Shown here piece after piece: positions 16,065 to 25,472 of a stretch of 64,000 bases of DNA. Within the stretch, counting starts at the first letter, position 1. Each line of letters opens with the position of its first letter. The translations under genes were made by a program, and so were the position numbers. Under the pieces are notes generated by a model, which ran no database searches, had not been told where the DNA came from, and saw only the letters and a program-made list of their open reading frames with translations. This DNA comes from RPQJ01 sp963700045 (lineage in GTDB: Bacteria; Pseudomonadota; Gammaproteobacteria; Steroidobacterales; Steroidobacteraceae), in contig CAVOWK010000024.1 of assembly GCA_963700045.1 (NCBI GenBank), positions 62,001 through 126,000 on the forward strand, in the 5' to 3' direction.

Positions 16065-16813
16065 TTCCCTGCCTCGACGTTCGCGACGGACAGGTCGTGA
16101 AGGGCGTTCGCTTCCGCGATCACAAGGTCGTGGGCGACATCCTCGAGCTTGCCGCGCGCTACTGCGCCGAAGGCGCGGACGAGCTGGTGTTCTACGACAT
16201 CACGGCCAGTCCCGAAAACCGTTCCGTCGACCGCAGCTGGATCACGCGTGTCGCCCGTGTCCTGGACATCCCATTCTGCGTGGCCGGCGGTATCCGCACC
16301 GTCACCGATGCCGAGGAGGTGCTCAATTCCGGCGCGGAAAAGATCTCGGTGAATTCACCCGCCCTGGCCGACCCCGGCCTCGTGAACGCCTTGGCCCGAC
16401 GCTTCGGTTCACAGTGCGTCGTGGTCGGCATCGACAGCCAGACGGTCGGCGACGAGTTCGAGGTCTACCAGTTCACGGGGGATCCGGACCGCTCGTGCAG
16501 CACGCGCCGCCGCACGCTCGACTGGGTGCGTGAAGTGCAGGACCGCGGCGCCGGCGAAATCGTCCTCAACTGCATGGCGAGCGACGGCGTCCGCCAGGGG
16601 TACGACTTGCGCCAGCTGCAGGCCGTGCGCAGTATCTGCCACGTGCCGCTGATTGCCTCCGGGGGCGCCGGCACGATGGAGCATTTCGCCACGGTCTTCG
16701 CCGAAGCCGGCGTCGATGGCGCGCTGGCTGCGAGCGTCTTTCACAGCGGCGCCATCGCCATCCCGGACTTGAAAGCCTGCCTGCGCGCACGACGCGTGGA
16801 GATCCGTCCATGA
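16046..16813 (+). CDS. hisF: Imidazole glycerol phosphate synthase, cyclase subunit; apparent ATT start
   Basis: Barrel enzyme that uses HisH ammonia to form imidazole-glycerol phosphate and AICAR. LAKRIIPCLDVRDGQVVKG contains the first catalytic Asp, VVVGIDSQ the second; FYDITAS, CVAGGIRT and IASGGAGTMEHF are phosphate-loop motifs. The family begins MLAKRIIPCLDV, but here the first codon reads ATT. No ATG, GTG or TTG is available upstream in frame within a plausible distance. A good Shine-Dalgarno GGAG (16034-16037) sits 8 nt before it. Either ATT is used as start, or an ATG has been miscalled. With this start the protein is 255 residues, the family norm. Confidence 0.94.
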   Translation: MLAKRIIPCLDVRDGQVVKGVRFRDHKVVGDILELAARYCAEGADELVFYDITASPENRSVDRSWITRVARVLDIPFCVAGGIRTVTDAEEVLNSGAEKISVNSPALADPGLVNALARRFGSQCVVVGIDSQTVGDEFEVYQFTGDPDRSCSTRRRTLDWVREVQDRGAGEIVLNCMASDGVRQGYDLRQLQAVRSICHVPLIASGGAGTMEHFATVFAEAGVDGALAASVFHSGAIAIPDLKACLRARRVEIRP

Positions 16814-17451
16814 ACGACCTGAACCTCGCGCGACTCGACTGGGGCAAGGGCGACGGCCTGCTGCCCGCCATCGTCCAGCACGCAGTCGATGGCCGCGTCC
16901 TGATGCTTGGCTACATGAACGAGGCGGCGTTGCGCCGCACGCTGACTGACGGGCGCGTCACTTTCTTCAGCCGCAGTCGCAACCAGCTCTGGACCAAGGG
17001 CGAAACATCGGGCCATTTCCTGCACGTCACGCACGTCAGCGCCGATTGCGACCGCGACACGATCCTCGTGCTCGCCCATCCCGACGGGCCGACCTGTCAC
17101 AACGGCACGCCCACGTGCTTTGCCGACTCGCGCGAACCGCAGGCGTCGCACATCGCGTTCCTCGCGACGCTGCAGGCGACGATTGCGCAGCGCATCGCCG
17201 ACAGCCCGGAAGGCAGCTACACGGCCCGGCTCTTTGCCAGCGGGGTCAGCCGCATCGCGCAGAAGGTGGGCGAGGAAGGAGTCGAGACGGCACTCGCCGC
17301 GGTGACACGCGACGATCCCGAACTCGTCGGCGAATGCGCCGACCTGCTCTATCACCTGCTGGTGCTGCTGAAGTCCCGCAACCTGACGCTCGAGCAGGTC
17401 GTCGGCGAACTCGCCTCGCGGCACGGTGCCCGCGTCCCGGGCAGCCTCTAG
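16810..17451 (+). CDS. hisI: Bifunctional phosphoribosyl-AMP cyclohydrolase / phosphoribosyl-ATP diphosphatase
   Basis: HisIE fusion performing steps two and three of histidine synthesis. The cyclohydrolase half shows VLMLGYMNEAAL, FFSRSRNQLWTKGETSGH and DCDRDTILV, plus the zinc cysteine motif DGPTCHNGTPTCF. The diphosphatase half (from about residue 120) shows EGSYTARLFASG and QKVGEEGVETALAA with the acidic metal ligands. It has 213 residues. The ATG overlaps the hisF stop; this is the last gene of the operon. Confidence 0.97.
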   Translation: MNDLNLARLDWGKGDGLLPAIVQHAVDGRVLMLGYMNEAALRRTLTDGRVTFFSRSRNQLWTKGETSGHFLHVTHVSADCDRDTILVLAHPDGPTCHNGTPTCFADSREPQASHIAFLATLQATIAQRIADSPEGSYTARLFASGVSRIAQKVGEEGVETALAAVTRDDPELVGECADLLYHLLVLLKSRNLTLEQVVGELASRHGARVPGSL

Positions 17452-17454
17452 TCG

Positions 17455-18684
17455 GCGCAGCTGCGCTTCTAGCCCGCTCGCGCGATGGGCTTGACGCGCC
17501 AGCCAGGACATCCACGCCGCACCGAGCGCAGTCACGATCGCAGCCGTGGTGAACGCCGTGCCCGAACCGAAGCGCTCCCAGATCGCGCCGAAGATCACGG
17601 CTCCCGGCAGCACCAGCAGGCCGCTCGCCAGGTGATACAGGCCATAGGCCGTGCCACGCTCGTTTGCCGAGGCGTGATCGCCGATGACCGAGCGCTCCGC
17701 CGGCTCGGTCACGGCCAGCGTCGCGGCGTAGGCGATGAACAGCAGCCACACCTGCCAGGCCGGCGGCGCAGGCAGTGCCGCCAGCAGCAGCAACACGAAC
17801 ACACGCAGGGTCCAGCCGCCCAGCAGCACGGGAATGCGGCCGAGACGATCCGACACGATCCCCGCCGGCATCGCGATCACCATCTTGGCGAGACTTGCAG
17901 CGGCCCAGACCAGGGGCACCCAGTGCACCGACAAACCGGCGCCCATTGCCCACAGCACGACGAAGGCTTCCGGCACGGCTGCGAGCGCGAGCCAGCCCGC
18001 GGCCAGGATCATCGCGCGCAATCTCCCGTGCAGCGAGCGCCAGGAGAACGACGCGCGCGGCGGCGCAACGAAAGGCTGCCCGCGCGGCAGGCCGAACGTG
18101 AGCAACAGCAACACGAGCAGTCCGGGCACGACCGAGGCGAGGAAAACGTGCTTGAGATCGACCTGCATCGACAGCAGTGCGAACGCGAGCAACGGGCCGA
18201 TGACGGCGCCCGCGTGATCCATCGAGCGGTGAAAGCCGAAGGCACGGCCGCGATCCGCTGCGTGCGTGGCTCCCGCGATCAGCGCGTCCCTGGGTGCGGT
18301 GCGGAACCCTTTGCCGACGCGGTCGAGAAACCGCAGCAGCAGCACGGAACTCCAGGCTGCCGCCAGTCCGATCAGGGGGCGCGTCGCGTTCGACAACCCA
18401 TAGCCGGCGACCACGAGCGATTTCGCGTCCACGCCACGATCCGCCAGCCGGCCGGCTACCAGCTTCAGCACGCTCGACGTGGCTTCGGCAAGGCCCTCGA
18501 CGAGTCCGACGATCGCCGGTCCGGCGCCGAGCGTTGCCGTCAGGAAGATCGGCAACAGCGGCGTAATCATTTCACTCGAGGCGTCATTCAGCAGCGAAAC
18601 GAGCCCCAGCACGACCACTGTGCGGGGTAATGCTCGCGACACGGACACGGCATGGGTGGCAGGTCGACCGTCTTCAGGCAGCAT
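17455..18684 (-). CDS. Major facilitator superfamily transporter
   Basis: Inner-membrane protein with about 12 hydrophobic segments. LVSLLNDASSEMITPLLPIF and LVEGLAEATSSVLKLVAGRL are typical of an MFS subgroup annotated as multidrug/sugar-like transporters, and FLDRVGKGFRTAPRDALIAG is the loop motif. The start ATG at 18684 precedes MLPEDGRPAT. The reading frame does not stop near the expected C-terminus (WMSWLARQAHRASG): it runs on antisense through the whole of hisIE and beyond. TAG codons lie in another frame at about 17450-17475. The likely explanation is an indel that destroyed the true stop; the 3' end given here is therefore approximate. The substrate is unknown. Confidence 0.8.
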
Positions 18685-18806
18685 TGGTTTACCCGCTGAA
18701 TAATCCCTAATCACCTGCAACACACAGGACGCTAGACTCGTGTCAGGCAGGGAGCAACGGCGCGCTCCGGCCGACATCCTACACACGCCGACCATAAGGA
18801 CATGCC

Positions 18807-19223
18807 ATGAGTCTGTTCGGATCAATGCTCGAAAAACTGGGTCTGAAGAAAAAGACTGCTCCGCCGCCCCCGCCCCCACCGCCGCCGATGCAGACGCAGG
18901 CAGCGCCCGCACCCGCTGTAGTTGCACCTCCGCCTCCCCCACCGCCGCCCGAGCCAATGGCCGCGGTGGACGTGATCTCGATGCTCGAAGGCTGGGCCGC
19001 CCAGACCCCGCAGAAGCTGAACTGGCGCACGTCGATCGTCGACTTGATGAAGCTGCTCGGTATGGAGAGCAGCCTCGCGGAGCGCAAGGAACTCGCGACG
19101 GAACTCGGCTGCCCCGCAGAGTACATGCACGACTCGGCCAAGATGAACATCTGGCTACACAAGGAAGTGCTGCGCCAGATCGCCCAGAACGGCGGCAACG
19201 TGCCGGCGGAGCTGTACGACTGA
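18807..19223 (+). CDS. DUF3597 domain protein with proline-rich linker
   Basis: A 138-residue cytoplasmic protein. After the N-terminal MSLFGSMLEKLGLKKK come two poly-proline tracts of 8-9 residues. The C-terminal ~85 residues (VDVISMLEGWAAQTPQKLNW ... LGCPAEYMHDSAKMNIWLHK) match DUF3597. The family's function is unknown; structural work has shown a helical bundle related to lipid- or peptidoglycan-associated folds, but no activity is established. AGGA before the ATG is a fair ribosome site. It is divergent from the MFS gene. Confidence 0.85.
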   Translation: MSLFGSMLEKLGLKKKTAPPPPPPPPPMQTQAAPAPAVVAPPPPPPPPEPMAAVDVISMLEGWAAQTPQKLNWRTSIVDLMKLLGMESSLAERKELATELGCPAEYMHDSAKMNIWLHKEVLRQIAQNGGNVPAELYD

Positions 19224-19239
19224 CCTCGCGGCTCGTCCT

Positions 19240-19266
19240 CCCTCTCCCGCATCTCGCGGGAGAGGG
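19240..19266. repeat. Short intergenic palindrome (REP-like / terminator)
   Basis: CCCTCTCCCGC (19240-19250) and its exact complement GCGGGAGAGGG (19256-19266) flank a 5 nt loop between two convergent genes. Palindromes of this very sequence type are frequent dispersed intergenic repeats in high-GC proteobacteria. It may also serve as a terminator. Confidence 0.7.
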
Positions 19267-19281
19267 CTGGAGTCAGGACTC

Positions 19282-19986
19282 TTACCGCGTCACCCAACCG
19301 CCGCACACCGGAAAGACCTGGCCGACGAAGCAGTCGGCAGCGCTGCTGCACAGGTACGCGGCAAACAGCGCGTCTTCCCTCGCCCCCACCAGGCGCCCCA
19401 ACGGCACTTCGCGCTGCAGGCGGTCCTGGAACGCCGGCAGTGCCTGCACCTCGGGCGGGAAATACGTCGGGTTCTCGACGAAATTCTGCGCGATCGCATT
19501 GACCTGGACATTGTGCGGCGCCACTTCGACACCGACGGCCTGGACGTAGGCCAGCTGGGCTCCGCGAGCCGCGCTGTACGTCGACGCGCGCTTCATGCCG
19601 CGCAGCGCCGCAGCACTCCCGATCAACAGGATCTTGCCCGACCGACGCTCGATCATCTGCGGCAGCACCGCCCGGACGAGTCGCGGCAGCGGGTCGACCA
19701 GATGACGAAACGCCGCCTGCCATTCATCGTCGGCTACGTCAGCGGCCCGCGTCGTCGGCGCGGCAAGCGCCAGGTTCGCCACCAGGACGTCCACTCGCCC
19801 TGCTCTATCGACGATCGCGGCAGGCGTGCCCGGTTCGATCAGTGAAGAATCGTCGGCAACGACGTCGGCGCCCGCTTCGGCCAGCACCGAACACAACATC
19901 GGGCCCATGAATTCGCTGGCCTGTGTCACCAGCACGCGCTTGCCGCGGAGGCTGACGATTCCTGTGGCCATGTCAGTGCTGCTCAC
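19282..19986 (-). CDS. SDR-family protein with altered active site
   Basis: Short-chain dehydrogenase/reductase fold, 234 residues. The usual TGxxxGxG cofactor loop reads VTQASEFMGP, and NLA replaces NNAG. The catalytic Ser is present (IGSAAALRG), as is Tyr, but the Lys of YxxxK is Arg (YSAARGAQ). DNLA-type and VNAIAQNF motifs follow. The missing Lys and non-standard nucleotide loop suggest low or altered oxidoreductase activity. It is downstream of mazG and asd on the same strand, separated by 15 bp from the pyrophosphohydrolase, and may be co-transcribed. The substrate is unknown. Confidence 0.82.
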   Translation of the reverse strand: MSSTDMATGIVSLRGKRVLVTQASEFMGPMLCSVLAEAGADVVADDSSLIEPGTPAAIVDRAGRVDVLVANLALAAPTTRAADVADDEWQAAFRHLVDPLPRLVRAVLPQMIERRSGKILLIGSAAALRGMKRASTYSAARGAQLAYVQAVGVEVAPHNVQVNAIAQNFVENPTYFPPEVQALPAFQDRLQREVPLGRLVGAREDALFAAYLCSSAADCFVGQVFPVCGGWVTR

Positions 19987-20001
19987 GAGCGGCCTCCTGT
20001 T

Positions 20002-20370
20002 TCATGCCGGGTCGTCGTACTTGCGCGAGCTGCCGCGAAACTGGTCGACCGGGTACTTGACCGCGTTCAGGCCGATCTTGCGCACCGCGGCGGCGTTGAG
20101 ATCGATGTCGAGTTTGTCCGCCAGCCGGACCAGGTAAAGCAGCACGTCGGCCATCTCGAGCGCCACGGCATCCTTGACGTCGGCAGGCAGGTTCGCGCTC
20201 TGCTGCTCCGAGAGCCACTGGAAGTGCTCGAGCAGTTCACCCACTTCCCCGGCGAGCGCCATCGCGAGGTTCTTGGGCGCGTGGAACTGATCCCAGTCAC
20301 GCTCGCGTGCGAACTCGGCGAGCTGCGCAGCCAGTTCGTCGAGCGAGGGCTGGTTGCGCTGGTAGGTCAT
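20002..20370 (-). CDS. MazG-like nucleotide pyrophosphohydrolase
   Basis: A 122-residue single-domain protein of the all-alpha NTP pyrophosphohydrolase superfamily. LAMALAGEVGELLEHFQWL and EMADVLLYLVRLAD give the two acidic metal-binding helices (EExxE and ExxD type). HAPKNLAMAL is typical of the dCTPase/RS21-like branch. It probably cleaves non-canonical or excess nucleotides to monophosphates (house-cleaning). It sits 9 bp after asd on the same strand. Confidence 0.87.
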   Translation of the reverse strand: MTYQRNQPSLDELAAQLAEFARERDWDQFHAPKNLAMALAGEVGELLEHFQWLSEQQSANLPADVKDAVALEMADVLLYLVRLADKLDIDLNAAAVRKIGLNAVKYPVDQFRGSSRKYDDPA

Positions 20371-20379
20371 GAACGACGC

Positions 20380-21504
20380 TCAGCCCCGCTGCCGCTCGGC
20401 GAGGATGCGCAGCATGCGGCGGATCGGCTCGGCTGCGCCCCAGAGCAACTGGTCACCGACGGTGAAAGCCGTGAGGTATTCGCCCCCCATCGACAGTTTG
20501 CGCACGCGACCGATCGGGATGTCGAGCGTCCCGCTGACCGCGGCCGGGGTGAGGCCGGCCATCGAGGCCTCGCGCGTGTTGGGAACGAGTCTCACCCAGT
20601 CGTTGCCGCCGGCGATCAGTCGTTCGATCTCGGCGAGCGGCAGGTCACGCTTCAACTTGAGGGTCATCGCCTGGCTGTGGCAACGCATTGCGCCGACACG
20701 GACGCAGATCCCTTCGACCGGAATCGCAGCGCCGTCCGAACGGCCCAGGATCTTGTTGGTCTCGGCGCCGCCCTTCCATTCCTCGCGGCTCACGCCGTTG
20801 CCCATGTCCTTGTCGATCCACGGGATCAGGCTGCCCGCCAGCGCGGTGCCGAAGTTCGCCTGCGGCAGTTCCGAGGAACGCAACCGATCGGCAACCACGC
20901 GGTCGATCTCCAGGATGGCGCTCGCCGGGTCCGCCAGCAGCGAGGCTGCAGCAGCGTGCACGCTTCCCATCTGCTCCACGAGTTCACGCATGTTCTGCGC
21001 ACCGGCGCCCGAGGCCGCCTGGTAGGTCATCGACGTGATCCACTCGATGAGGTCCGCGCGGAACAGCCCGCCAAGGGCCATCATCATCAACGACACGGTG
21101 CAGTTGCCGCCGACGTAATCGCGCACGCCGGCCGCGAGCGCGCTGTCGATCACGTTGCGGTTTACGGGATCGAGAATGATGACGGCATCGTTCTTCATGC
21201 GCAGCGCTGACGCCGCGTCGATCCAATAGCCCTGCCAGCCGGCGGCACGCAGCTGCGGATGGATCTCGTTCGTGTAGTCGCCGCCCTGGCAGGTCACGAC
21301 CACGTCGCACTGCGCGAGCGCCTCGAGGTCGTTGGCGTTTCGCAGCAGCCCGGACGGACGGCCATTGATCACGGGGCCCGCGCCGCCCGCCTGCGACGTG
21401 CTGAAGAAGACGGGATCCACATGGTCGAGATCGCGCTCGGCCAACATGCGCTGCATGAGCACCGAACCCACCATGCCGCGCCAGCCAACGATTGCAGTCT
21501 TCAC
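20380..21504 (-). CDS. asd: Aspartate-semialdehyde dehydrogenase
   Basis: NADPH-dependent reductive dephosphorylation of aspartyl phosphate, the branch enzyme for lysine, threonine and methionine. VGWRGMVGSVLMQRM starts the Rossmann fold. The nucleophilic Cys lies in GGNCTVSLMMMALGGLF near residue 135, and the acid-base His in VRVGAMRCHSQAMTL. With 374 residues and these motifs it belongs to the gammaproteobacterial (E. coli-type) branch. It follows the lysC-lysA gene by 34 bp, forming an aspartate-pathway operon. Confidence 0.96.
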   Translation of the reverse strand: MKTAIVGWRGMVGSVLMQRMLAERDLDHVDPVFFSTSQAGGAGPVINGRPSGLLRNANDLEALAQCDVVVTCQGGDYTNEIHPQLRAAGWQGYWIDAASALRMKNDAVIILDPVNRNVIDSALAAGVRDYVGGNCTVSLMMMALGGLFRADLIEWITSMTYQAASGAGAQNMRELVEQMGSVHAAAASLLADPASAILEIDRVVADRLRSSELPQANFGTALAGSLIPWIDKDMGNGVSREEWKGGAETNKILGRSDGAAIPVEGICVRVGAMRCHSQAMTLKLKRDLPLAEIERLIAGGNDWVRLVPNTREASMAGLTPAAVSGTLDIPIGRVRKLSMGGEYLTAFTVGDQLLWGAAEPIRRMLRILAERQRG

Positions 21505-21538
21505 TCGCTCACTCCGATTCCGGCCAGCATCGACCCGC

Positions 21539-24154
21539 TCAGATGATCACTTCGCACGCCGGTTCGCGCAGGTTGTAGTGCGAACTCATCGCGTGGCCGT
21601 AGGCCCCAGTGTTTGCGATCAGCAGCACGTCGCCTTCCTGCGTTGCCGGCAACAGCCGCTCGTGCCCGAGGTAGTCGGCGGACTCGCAGATCGGACCCAC
21701 GACGTTGTAGACCTCGTTCCCGGCACCTCGCCGAAGCGCGTGAGGTTGACGATGTCGTGGTGCGCGCCGTAGAGCGCGGGACGGATCAACGAGTTCATTC
21801 CGGTCGATGACCCCGACGTACTGCACCGCGCCCTTGCCCTTCAGCTGGGTCACCTTCGACGACCAGCACGCCCGCCTGCGCCACGAGGTAACGGCCCGGC
21901 TCGAGCCAGAGATTCCGATCTGCGGTAGCGCGCCTTCACGGATGTCGTCGATGACTCCCTGCAGCGCGGCGAGGTCGACCGGGGACCGCCCGGGCTTCTC
22001 GGGCACGCCGAGGCCGCCGCCGAGATCGATGGCACGCGCGTGCGGAAAGTGCTCGGGCAGGCCGCACGAGCATGCTCGCCGACCTCGTTCCAGTTGCGCG
22101 ACGTCGAAGACGCCGCTGCCGGTGTGCGCATGCAGCGCCGACGACTCGCGTCCCCATCAGCTTCGACCAGGCGCTCAACTCCGTCAATTCGAACAACGGC
22201 ACGCCGAACTTGGAATGCACGCCCGCAGTGCGCACGTGATCGTGGTGGCCCCGGCCGTATCCCGTGTCGATGCGGACCAGGATCTCCGGTCGCGGAACAA
22301 CTCGCCCCAGTCGCGCAGAGCGTAGAGGTTGTCGACGTGAGGCTGAATGCGCTGCCGATCGCCCACTCGTACTCGCTGAACGCGGCGCGAAATTGGGCGT
22401 GAACAGGATCTTGCCGCGATCGAGGCCGGGCACAGCCTCGAACACCCGCTCGCACCTCGCCGCGGGACACGCATTCGAAGGCCAGGCCGACGCGCGGCGA
22501 AGCGTACGCAGCAGGTCGGCATTCGGGTTTGCCTTCATTGCGTAGAACAGCTGGCTGATACCGCCCATCGCGAGCAGCTCGTCCGCAGCAGCTCTCGACC
22601 GATGCACGATCGTAGACGTAAGCGCTGCCGTGCTCGTGCGCAATGCGCTCGAGTTCGATCGCGACGCTCCTGCCACCAGGGCGGCCGGTCCGTCGCGGAG
22701 TCACTGGACCAGACGCCGTGGATCTGTTCCCACGTCGGGCCCAGCACGTGATCGGACGGCAGCGTTCCTGACGTGGCGTCGTGCAGACGCTGCACGAGCC
22801 GGTCGCCCTGCTCCTCGTCCACGACGAAAGTCAGGTTGAGGTCGTTCGCGGCTTGCGTCACGAGGTAGATGCTCTGCTCCTCGAACAGTTCGAGTGCGTC
22901 GCCCAGCCGGTGCAGCGTGGCGCGAATGTTGCGCCCGACCAGGCTGACGGCAGCGCAGGGGCCGATGACCTCGACCCTGCAGAGCTCGCGAGAGGTCCTC
23001 GACCAGATGCCTCGAGCGCGCGACCGTCGAGCGTGTTGGCCGCCGGATCGAGGGAGACCGTAACGCTGGTCTCGGACGTGGAAACGAGGTCGACCGACAT
23101 GCCGTGCGTCCTTGAACACGGCGAATGCATCCGCGAGGAAACCGACCTGGTGCCACATCCCGAGCGTCTCCATCGAGAGCAGCGTGATGCCCTTCTTCGA
23201 TGCAGACGGCCTTGACGCGCGCGCCACCGTCGCCGCTGGGCGGCATGACGACCGTGCCGTCGAGTCCGGCATGCTGGGTGGCGTGATGTAGATGGGGATG
23301 GAGTACTGCTTCGCCGGCAGGATGCAGCGTGGGTGCAGCACCTTGGCGCCGCTGCTCGCGATTTCCTGCGCCTCGTCGTAGTCGAGCGACTTGAGCAGCC
23401 GGGCGTTCGGACACCGACTGTGGGGTTCGACGTGAACATGCCGGGCACGTCGGTCCAGATCTCGAGGCGACGCGCACCGAGCTTGGCCGCGAAGTAGCTG
23501 CCCGACGTGTCGGATCCGCCGCGACCAAGCAGCACGGTATCGCCGGCGCGTCGCTGGCGATGAAGCCCTGCGTGATCAGGACCTTGCCGCCGGCCGCCAA
23601 CCGCTGCTGGAGTGCGGTGTCGGGCTCGAAGTTGCAGGTGGCGGACAGGTAGTTCGCGCGCTCGGATGCGCCCTGCCGCTCTTCGGCGTGCAGCATCGTG
23701 CGCGCGTCGAGCCACTGCACGTCGATGCCCTCAGCGTGCAGGAACGCGGCGCCGATCCGCGTCGCCATCAATTCGCCGATGGCCATCACCCGCGCGCGCA
23801 GGCGGCACTGACCTCGCCGATCAGGTGGATGCCTGCGGCGCTGCTGCGCAGATCCGCGAAATGGCGCTCGAGTTCGGCGTCGAGCGGCAGACCGAGATCG
23901 CGCACGAGATCGACGTGCCGACGCTCGATCTGGTCCATGACCGGCTCCCACTCGCCGGTCAGGGCTTTCGCCAGCAGTTGCTCGAGGCGGTCCGTGATGC
24001 CGGACAGTGCGGAGTGCACGATGACGGGGTGCAGGCCTTCGAGCGAGCCGACGCCTTGACGACGCCGGCGACGTTCTTCCAGTTGCTGACGCTCGAAACG
24101 CTGGTGCCGCCAAACTTCAGGACGACCCAGTGTCGATTCAGTGTGGCTGGTCAT
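21539..24154 (-). CDS. lysC-lysA: Bifunctional aspartate kinase / diaminopimelate decarboxylase (many frameshifts)
   Basis: Fused enzyme catalysing the first and last steps of lysine synthesis. The kinase half reads, across frames, WVVLKFGGTSVSSVSNWKN, GLHPVIVHSALSGITDRLEQ, GFIASD, LLGRGGSDTSGSYFAAKLGA and WTDVPGMFTSNP, followed by ACT-domain sequence. The decarboxylase half shows QLFYAMKANPNADLLR (PLP lysine), GKILFTPNFAP, RIDTGYGRGHHDHV, VHSKFGVPLFELTEL and GPICESADYLG, ending REPACEVII. At least ten frame changes are needed, densest between 21.7 and 23.7 kb. Total length (about 872 codons) equals that of known intact fusions, which argues for sequencing error, not decay. The ATG at 24154 begins MTSHTEST. 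Confidence 0.88.
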
Positions 24155-24290
24155 TCGAGCGAACCCCGGCGCGACGCTGCTGCGGCGCCGCCTGCTTGCT
24201 TCCTGACCGTGTCCGGCGCCACGTCGGTCGGCCCGGACGGTCACTGGCTCCCCGAGTCAGGAGCCGGGGGCCCGTGTTGCTTCGCAACGA

Positions 24291-24500
24291 CTACTTGTCT
24301 TCGTAGAAGTCCTTGAGTTCTTTCTGCAGGCGCTTCTCGGCAAGCACGTCCTCGAGCTTGCTCCAGGCCGCCTTGCCTTTCTTCACGGCAGCCGCCTGCT
24401 TGCGCCGATCCACCCTGTCGATGAACCGGTCGTAGTTCTCTTCCTCAGCTCCAGCTACAAACTCGTCGTCCAAGTCGAAGTGTTCCTCGTCTCGTTCCAT
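24291..24500 (-). CDS. Small charged protein, PA3496-like
   Basis: A 69-residue, highly charged, soluble protein with an acidic N-terminus (DEEHFDLDDEF) and a Lys/Glu-rich helical C-terminus ending LEDVLAEKRLQKELKDFYED. This layout resembles the small PA3496 family reported in Pseudomonas and other gammaproteobacteria, sometimes labelled as a putative envelope integrity protein. No biochemical role is known. It is separated by about 95 bp from the SAM hydrolase gene upstream and 136 bp from lysC-lysA downstream. Confidence 0.65.
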   Translation of the reverse strand: MERDEEHFDLDDEFVAGAEEENYDRFIDRVDRRKQAAAVKKGKAAWSKLEDVLAEKRLQKELKDFYEDK

Positions 24501-24594
24501 GGCGCGGCCCTGAGAGAAAGTCCTGATATATCAACGCGCTGCCCACTTAAATGCAGGCACAAGGCTGCGAACTATACACGGATCGGTTTGCTTC

Positions 24595-25443
24595 TCAACC
24601 GATTCGTTTTGCGGCGCAATGGCGCGGCGAAACGACGATCGGGGCACCCCGGCCCAGACCGAGGCCCTCGGCGGCGCTCTTTTCGGCTCTCGCCACCTCC
24701 AGCACCCCAAACGAATTGATCAGGGCGACGTACTCGCCCGGCCGGACGTCGGAATAGGTCCGCCCGAGCTCGATTTCCTGGCCGCCGGCCCGGACCACCG
24801 GCGTTGCCACCTGCGCTACGAGCGGGGCGTCCAGGTTGGTCAGGAGGTTGCCAAAGTGATCGACGGTTACGACCGCCCCGCTCAGTTGTCCCCCGGCCAG
24901 CACAGGCCCAGCCAGGCAACCCGGCACGAGTTCCCGGACGACAGGACCCAGGGACTCGGGGCGCAATCGGCCTGCGGCCAGTTCAGCCGCCAGCGGTGCA
25001 AAGATGTCGCGGCCGTGGAAGGTCGCACTCGGCCGGAGGATGCCCAGTTCGCGCAGGACGCCGTCCTCGAGGCGCCGCAGGATGGGGGTGGAGGCCAGTC
25101 GCTCGAGCACACCGGCCAACAGGCCGTTGTCGGGCGCCAGGAACAGCTGGCCCTCGGCTTCGACCACGGCAATGTCGCGCGAGCTGCCGACGCCGGGATC
25201 CACGACGGCCACGTGCACCGTGCCCGGCGGGAAATACGCGAACGAGCGCCCGAGCCAGAAGCCGGCCTCGGCCGGCCAGTGCGCCAGGATCTCGTGCGTC
25301 AGATCGATCAGCCGGGCCGCGGGGAACCGACACAGCACCTGGCCCTTCATCACGCCAACGAACGGGTCCTTGTGGCCGAAATCCGTCGTCAACGTGACGA
25401 TGCCGGACGGCTGGAACGAGGCGGATGGGGCGGCCTTGGGCAT
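24595..25443 (-). CDS. S-adenosylmethionine hydrolase (SAM hydroxide adenosyltransferase, DUF62)
   Basis: Belongs to the fluorinase/duf-62 family, which splits SAM with water to adenosine and methionine. LTTDFGHKDPFVGVMKG carries the substrate Asp, VVDPGVGSSRDIAVV the central motif, and TFHGRDIFAPLAA the His that distinguishes hydroxide transferases from halogenases. VDHFGNLLTNL and INSFGVLEVARA form the C-terminal domain. It has 282 residues. It starts 29 bp from the divergent histidine phosphatase. Why cells hydrolyse SAM is unsettled; lowering SAM would derepress the metX riboswitch elsewhere in this window. Confidence 0.92.
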   Translation of the reverse strand: MPKAAPSASFQPSGIVTLTTDFGHKDPFVGVMKGQVLCRFPAARLIDLTHEILAHWPAEAGFWLGRSFAYFPPGTVHVAVVDPGVGSSRDIAVVEAEGQLFLAPDNGLLAGVLERLASTPILRRLEDGVLRELGILRPSATFHGRDIFAPLAAELAAGRLRPESLGPVVRELVPGCLAGPVLAGGQLSGAVVTVDHFGNLLTNLDAPLVAQVATPVVRAGGQEIELGRTYSDVRPGEYVALINSFGVLEVARAEKSAAEGLGLGRGAPIVVSPRHCAAKRIG

Positions 25444-25472
25444 GGGGTCTTCCGGGCTAAACTGGGAGGCTT

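Noticed and set aside
24155..24290. Lysine riboswitch before lysC-lysA
   Set aside because: The 136 bp upstream region lacks the conserved lysine-riboswitch blocks and is too short for that aptamer.
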